Below, piece by piece: positions 60,346-64,000 of a DNA stretch of 64,000 nucleotides. Source of the stretch: Ptiloglossa arizonensis. Taxonomy: Eukaryota > Arthropoda > Insecta > Hymenoptera > Colletidae. The stretch lies in assembly GCF_051014685.1 (NCBI RefSeq), contig NC_135048.1, positions 30,031,043 to 30,095,042 on the forward strand, in the 5' to 3' direction. Position 1 is the first letter of the stretch; each line of letters starts with the position of its first letter. The notes below the pieces were generated by a model, which did no database searches, was not told where the DNA came from, and worked only from the letters and a program-made list of their open reading frames with translations. Both the position numbers and the translations under genes were made by a program.

Positions 60346-61559
60346 TATCTTGGTGCTACAGTGAACCGAACTTTTCCAACTGCGTGTACGGGTACATTGT
60401 TAGCTTTGCGACGTCGCAAGTTTAGGGATGTTTAGAGACAACGATATATTCCGATAATTCGCTGCAGGATGCTCGAGAGGTTAGGTACTCTGAAATGTCC
60501 CAGTTACGCGACCGACAATCGACCCACCACGATTTCTTTCTCCACCAAGTCGGAAATTTACGAATTTACAACCCGTTATCCGTTATAAAAATATACTTAC
60601 TGTAACACAAAGTTAATTAATTCATAATACACAGCTCACCGTCAGTGATACAGGGTAGCCACCCAAACACTAAAGGCTTTGAAAAAATCGTAACTTTTCT
60701 ATTCTTTCTCGTTAGATGATCATTCAAGGGACATTGTTCTCCACACATTCTGCTAAAAGAATACATTATATTTCCAAATAAAATAAAATAAAAATTAAAG
60801 CAACAAGTGCTTCTAAAAATTACAATTTATTTTACACCATTCAGTCTCTCACAAGTCATCCAATACCTACGGCCCCAATCCCCTCAGAATTATCATCCCC
60901 GTACCGCTAATTTCAATCCCCCGTATTAACGAAACACACGTATCTGCATATTACACGAGTTCCAGTATTATTACATCGTCATTGCACACCGATAGATTGT
61001 CCCCTCGAAATTACCCTCGATCGCGTGAAATCACGGTCACGGAGTCTGCGGTGTTCAAGGGGCGCTCTCGAAACGGTCCCCCCGGCGAGCATCCACCAGG
61101 GGGCGGGGTGGAGGGGGGTTGGAAGGATCGAGAAGGTTCGCAAGGGGCGACCCAGGGTGATTAATGGCGGGAATTAGTATTCGTCGCCGTACGGTCGAAT
61201 TACAGAAAGTTATCTCGCCGGCTACGAGCGAACGCTTAGCGCCGGCACCACCCCCGCCCCCCCCCCACCCTATGCCCCCCACCGAAGCTCCTGGTCGTTC
61301 CACCTTCTTCGTCCTTCTCCGCTTCTTCGTTCCTTCTTTATTTTTCATCATCCCGCGATCCATATTACCGGGGCCCCTTGAATAATGCGACGATTTATTT
61401 TTCTCAGACTGCGATCGCTGATTAAGAGGAGCCCCCGGCTATGCGAGGAGCGGGGGGACCGGGGACGGAGGCGGCGGGCCGAGCCAAGGGTGGCCGTCTC
61501 GGAACATGCGGGTGGTAACGGCCGCATTAGCCACGCGCCCGATATCTCGTCCCTTGATG
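60346..61559. other. unique DNA, GC-rich to the right, no gene seen
   Basis: AT-rich to 60960, then a GC-rich island with C runs near 61245-61275. ACAGGGTAGCCACCC near 60650 resembles transposon ends in general form but has no partner. The block 61155-61215 has GATTAATGG and GGAATTAG motifs. Confidence 0.45.
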
Positions 61560-62085
61560 TCTCTATACGGTTTTTAGTAGCTGGAACTTCAGGCCCCGAC
61601 CCGAACGTACGGTCGGGGCCCATCGATAACGGGGCCGCGATCGAGAACGTTCGCCGCGAAGATCCTCCGTCCCGTGGACCGAATATTATTCAACCCCTCC
61701 ACGCAGAGAGGAATTTTTAATAAATTTACACGTTATTTAATTAAGTTTGCGAAATCGCGGGGAAAGGTCGAGTACGAATGACACCGGTTCGATACGAATT
61801 TTTTTTCTTCTGCTTTCACTTCTTTTTTTCTTTCTTAGGATTCTGAATTTTTCTAGCAGCTGGAACTTTGGGCCCCGAACGTTCGCCACGAAGATCCTCG
61901 GTCCCGTGGACCAAATATTATTCAACCCCTCGACGCAGAGAGAAATTTTTAATAAATTTACCAATTATTGAATTAACTTCGCGAAATCGTGGGGAAAGCT
62001 CGAGTACCAATGACACGAGTTCAATACGAATTCTTTTTCTTCTTCTATCACTTCTTTTTTTCTTTCTTAGGATTCTGAATTTCAT
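61560..62085 (+). repeat. ~235 bp tandem duplication ending in a splice-acceptor-like tract
   Basis: Copy one (about 61580-61850) and copy two (about 61855-62085) share GAACGTTCGCC(G/A)CGAAGATCC, CCCGTGGACC, ATATTATTCAACCCCTC and CGCAGAGAG, then a T-rich tract ending TTTTTTTCTTTCTTAGGATT. Copy one has about 50 extra bases near 61600-61650 that include a perfect ten-base stem (61592-61601 with 61611-61620). Confidence 0.9.
61592..61620. other. perfect GC-rich hairpin
   Basis: The arms GGCCCCGACC and GGTCGGGGCC flank the nine-base loop CGAACGTAC. It is absent from the second copy of the surrounding duplication. Confidence 0.7.
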
Positions 62086-62189
62086 TCACCTGTTCAGACG
62101 ATCGTGTACAACGTCGATAAAACAATACCGAAACTGGTGTAATGTGTAGTTATGTATAATTTACGGTATGTATAGTTATGTATATTTAG

Positions 62190-62640
62190 GACGGGGGTTG
62201 GATTAAAATTAGTGCCACGGGGATGATTCTGTATGAAAAAGTAAGGCGAAAATGTGGAATAACGTTTTTCAATCCGAAGCTTGGTTCTCGAGAAAATGGA
62301 ATTTGAAGATTTGTTGCGTGTATACTGAGCGCTAGTCAGAAGAAGACTAACGAGTGTTCATATTCACACTCTGGTTCACCGGCTACTGCTCCCCCTCCAC
62401 GTTACTGATCTTGGCCAATAGGCGACGCGCGTGACGGGAGCGAGGGGCTAGTAGAGTATACACTGGAGCGAGCTACACTCGTTGACCTTTTTCTGACGGA
62501 TGGACAGTACACACACAGCGGATTTTCAAACTCAATTTTCTCGAAAACTAAGCCTCGGAGGAGAAAATTGTATTCTACAATCTTACCTTATTTTTTTATA
62601 CAGACTTTGTTTCCACGGTCGTTCGAATAACTGACACTTT
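62190..62640. mobile_element. fold-back element, ~450 bp, arms meeting at the centre
   Basis: The left arm (for example TTGGTTCTCGAGAAAATGGA at about 62283) is complementary to the right arm (TTTTCTCGAAAACTAAGCCT at about 62541). The match continues outward through TCTGTATGAAAAAGTAAGG against CTTATTTTTTTATACAGA, and inward through CAACGAGTGT, converging on TTGGCCAA at 62411-62418. The arms are diverged but alignable along most of their length. The outer ends are not defined and no target duplication was found. The form is that of a non-autonomous Tc1-type MITE, which fits the transposase remnant next to it. Confidence 0.72.
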
Positions 62641-62744
62641 TCCATTGCCGTGTACCCTTATTTCATAGCTGTCAAATATTTTTACACGATTCTCTGTACA
62701 CAACCTCAACAATCTTACCATTTTGTCTTATTTTATACTTTTCA

Positions 62745-62868
62745 ATGGCTAAAGAGCAACGAGGACTAACTTTTACTTTGCAAAAGAATAGTTACAATGC
62801 AAAAAAGATATCAGAAATAGCCAAAATACCGCTTTGAACTGTGTAAAACACTACAAAGCGACACACGA
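62745..62868 (+). pseudogene. decayed N-terminal fragment of a Tc1-type transposase
   Basis: Starting at an ATG, the frame reads MAKEQRGLTF, then TLQKNSYNAKKISEIAKIPL, then hits a stop, and continues TV, stop, NTTKRH. The order of RG, a Leu-x-Lys step, KKISEIAKIP, TV and KRH is the pattern of the helix-turn-helix that begins Tc1/mariner transposases, where the protein binds the element's own terminal repeats. Two in-frame stops and the absence of a catalytic domain show it is dead and truncated. Its last bases are included in the 145 bp duplication that follows. Identity is from motif recognition, not from a search. Confidence 0.6.
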
Positions 62869-63135
62869 CATCGAAAACGAACGTGTACAGTAGTATACAC
62901 GTACGATAATTATTGTAAGTTTCTCTTCGAAAGTAATTTCTTCCAGCTCGAATCGCACACATTTCTCCACAACGAATCAGGAATCCTGTATAACACTACA
63001 AAGCGACATACGACATCGAAAACGAACGTGTACAGTAGTATACACGTACGATAATTATTGTAAGTTTCTCTTCGAAAGTAATTTCTACCAGCTCGAATCG
63101 CACACGTTTCTCCACAACGAATCGGGGATTCCTTC
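62847..63135 (+). repeat. 145 bp tandem duplication, two copies
   Basis: AACACTACAAAGCGACACAC at 62847 recurs at 62992 with very few changes. The unit includes GTGTACAGTAGTATACACGT, a near-palindrome, and TTTCTCTTCGAAAGTAATTT. The second copy ends near 63130 at the start of GC-rich unique DNA. Confidence 0.95.
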
Positions 63136-64000
63136 GCCCGGAGAACATATTTCGTGAAATATTCGAATTCCACGTTCGAGGTGACAGTTCTCGGCTTTCA
63201 ATTTTCGCGACGTTTCGAGCGACTTTCGAGCGTCCCTCGTATCGTCCCTCGTCATCGGATATGGCATAATTGCACGGGGGAATTTCCGCGACGAGAAATT
63301 TCTGGCACGTTTCAATGCCAATTAAGAACACCACCGTGGAAGAGAGAGAGAAGAAAAAAAAAAGAAAGAGCGCCGCACGGAGGCGACGAAAGATGTCCAA
63401 AGCCGCGCGAATTAATGCAAATACGCTCGGGGCCCGTTCGGTGGCTAGCCAGGAACTCGGAATCGGTGGACGTGTTCCGCCTTTATTGTCGCCACTTTCG
63501 TTCACGATAAGATTACGCGCAGCTCCGGTCGTAGAACGTCGGGTGACTTATCTGCCACCCGAGTTCGATTATTGGTTGCGAAATGCCCCGGGTATCGGGG
63601 GAACACGAGGCGAAGCACTTGGGACTTGCCAGCGGTGGGGGAAGACCAAGCCAAGCTCGCGTGTGGTCCTCCAGGTTGGTACCGATGGAGATCTAACCGA
63701 ATAGTCCGCCATCGAAACGGTCACCCTTTTTCCCGATACTCGAACGGAACCGAGTCGATTAATTACGCGACCCCATCGGGAATGCAAACAAACCTACGAT
63801 CGATGTATAGACGTGGTGATATTTGGTGGTCATATTTTCCCCACCTTGAGTAGCGATTGAGATCATTTAATTACGTTAGAGGACCATCGAAACTGTGGTT
63901 ACTCGAGGTGTAACGATAAATTGAATAGGAAGGTCTGTGTAGGTTGTAGATGTGGTTTTATTATCGCTGTTGTGTTACGAACGTTCGATTTGACATTTTT
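63136..64000. other. CpG-rich unique DNA with octamer motif
   Basis: GC-rich to about 63780. ATTAATGCAAAT at 63411-63422 combines an ATTA motif and the POU octamer ATGCAAAT (63415-63422). A 144-codon plus frame at 63270-63704 has no recognised domain. AT-rich after 63850. Nothing else seen. Confidence 0.45.

Overview
This is animal, almost certainly insect, nuclear DNA. The best guess is a hymenopteran, probably a bee, but this is inference. Evidence: no compact gene layout, no long conserved reading frames and no bacterial-type operons; abundant CpG without depletion; many CCTAACCT (TTAGG-type) motifs; a Tc1-type transposase remnant; mariner-type terminal repeats; and a short run of an 11-base TTAGGTCTGGG motif that resembles a hymenopteran telomere variant. 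The window is best read as a gene-poor intergenic or intronic region.

Layout. Two kinds of DNA alternate. AT-rich blocks of about 0.2-1.6 kb are tandem arrays (minisatellites), nearly every one a different family: 1.6-3.1, 4.0-4.5, 6.1-6.7, 9.4-9.7, 10.5-10.9, 12.8-13.8, 15.1-15.5 (plus an inverted copy at 16.7), 16.4-16.5, 18.4-18.8, 21.2-21.9, 22.2, 22.9-23.9, 24.6-25.7, 28.4-28.7, 30.5-31.4, 32.3-33.1, 34.7-35.6, 37.5-38.8, 40.1-41.3, 43.0-43.9, 45.2-45.7, 47.6-47.7, 48.0-49.2, 51.3-52.3, 53.7-54.5, 56.8-57.7, 59.5-60.3, 61.6-62.1 and 62.8-63.1 kb. Between them are unique, GC- and CpG-rich islands, several with ATTA-type homeodomain motifs, which are candidate regulatory DNA.

Coding content is minimal. 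The only blocks with a coding-like look are on the minus strand at about 44.5-44.7 kb and 42.1-42.5 kb. They have a plausible 5' splice site, matching reading phase and a possible 61-base intron, but no recognisable protein family. The only recognisable protein remnant is a decayed N-terminal fragment of a Tc1-type transposase at 62.75 kb, next to a 450-bp fold-back element. No tRNA, rRNA or CRISPR was found.

The most interesting signals lie inside the arrays. Three arrays (21, 40 and 57 kb) carry the nuclear-receptor half-site TCAAGGTCA/G in their units. The 40-kb array has a dyad that changes C-G to T.G to T-A across three successive copies. A GGGTC...GACCC hairpin recurs at 0.6, 9.5, 18.5 and 32-33 kb. 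The 34.7-35.6 kb array has a 25-bp monomer in an exact 100-bp higher-order unit. A 256-bp array at 37.5-38.8 kb is nearly identical copy to copy. A 20-bp array at 22.2 kb repeats a consensus 5' splice-site sequence.
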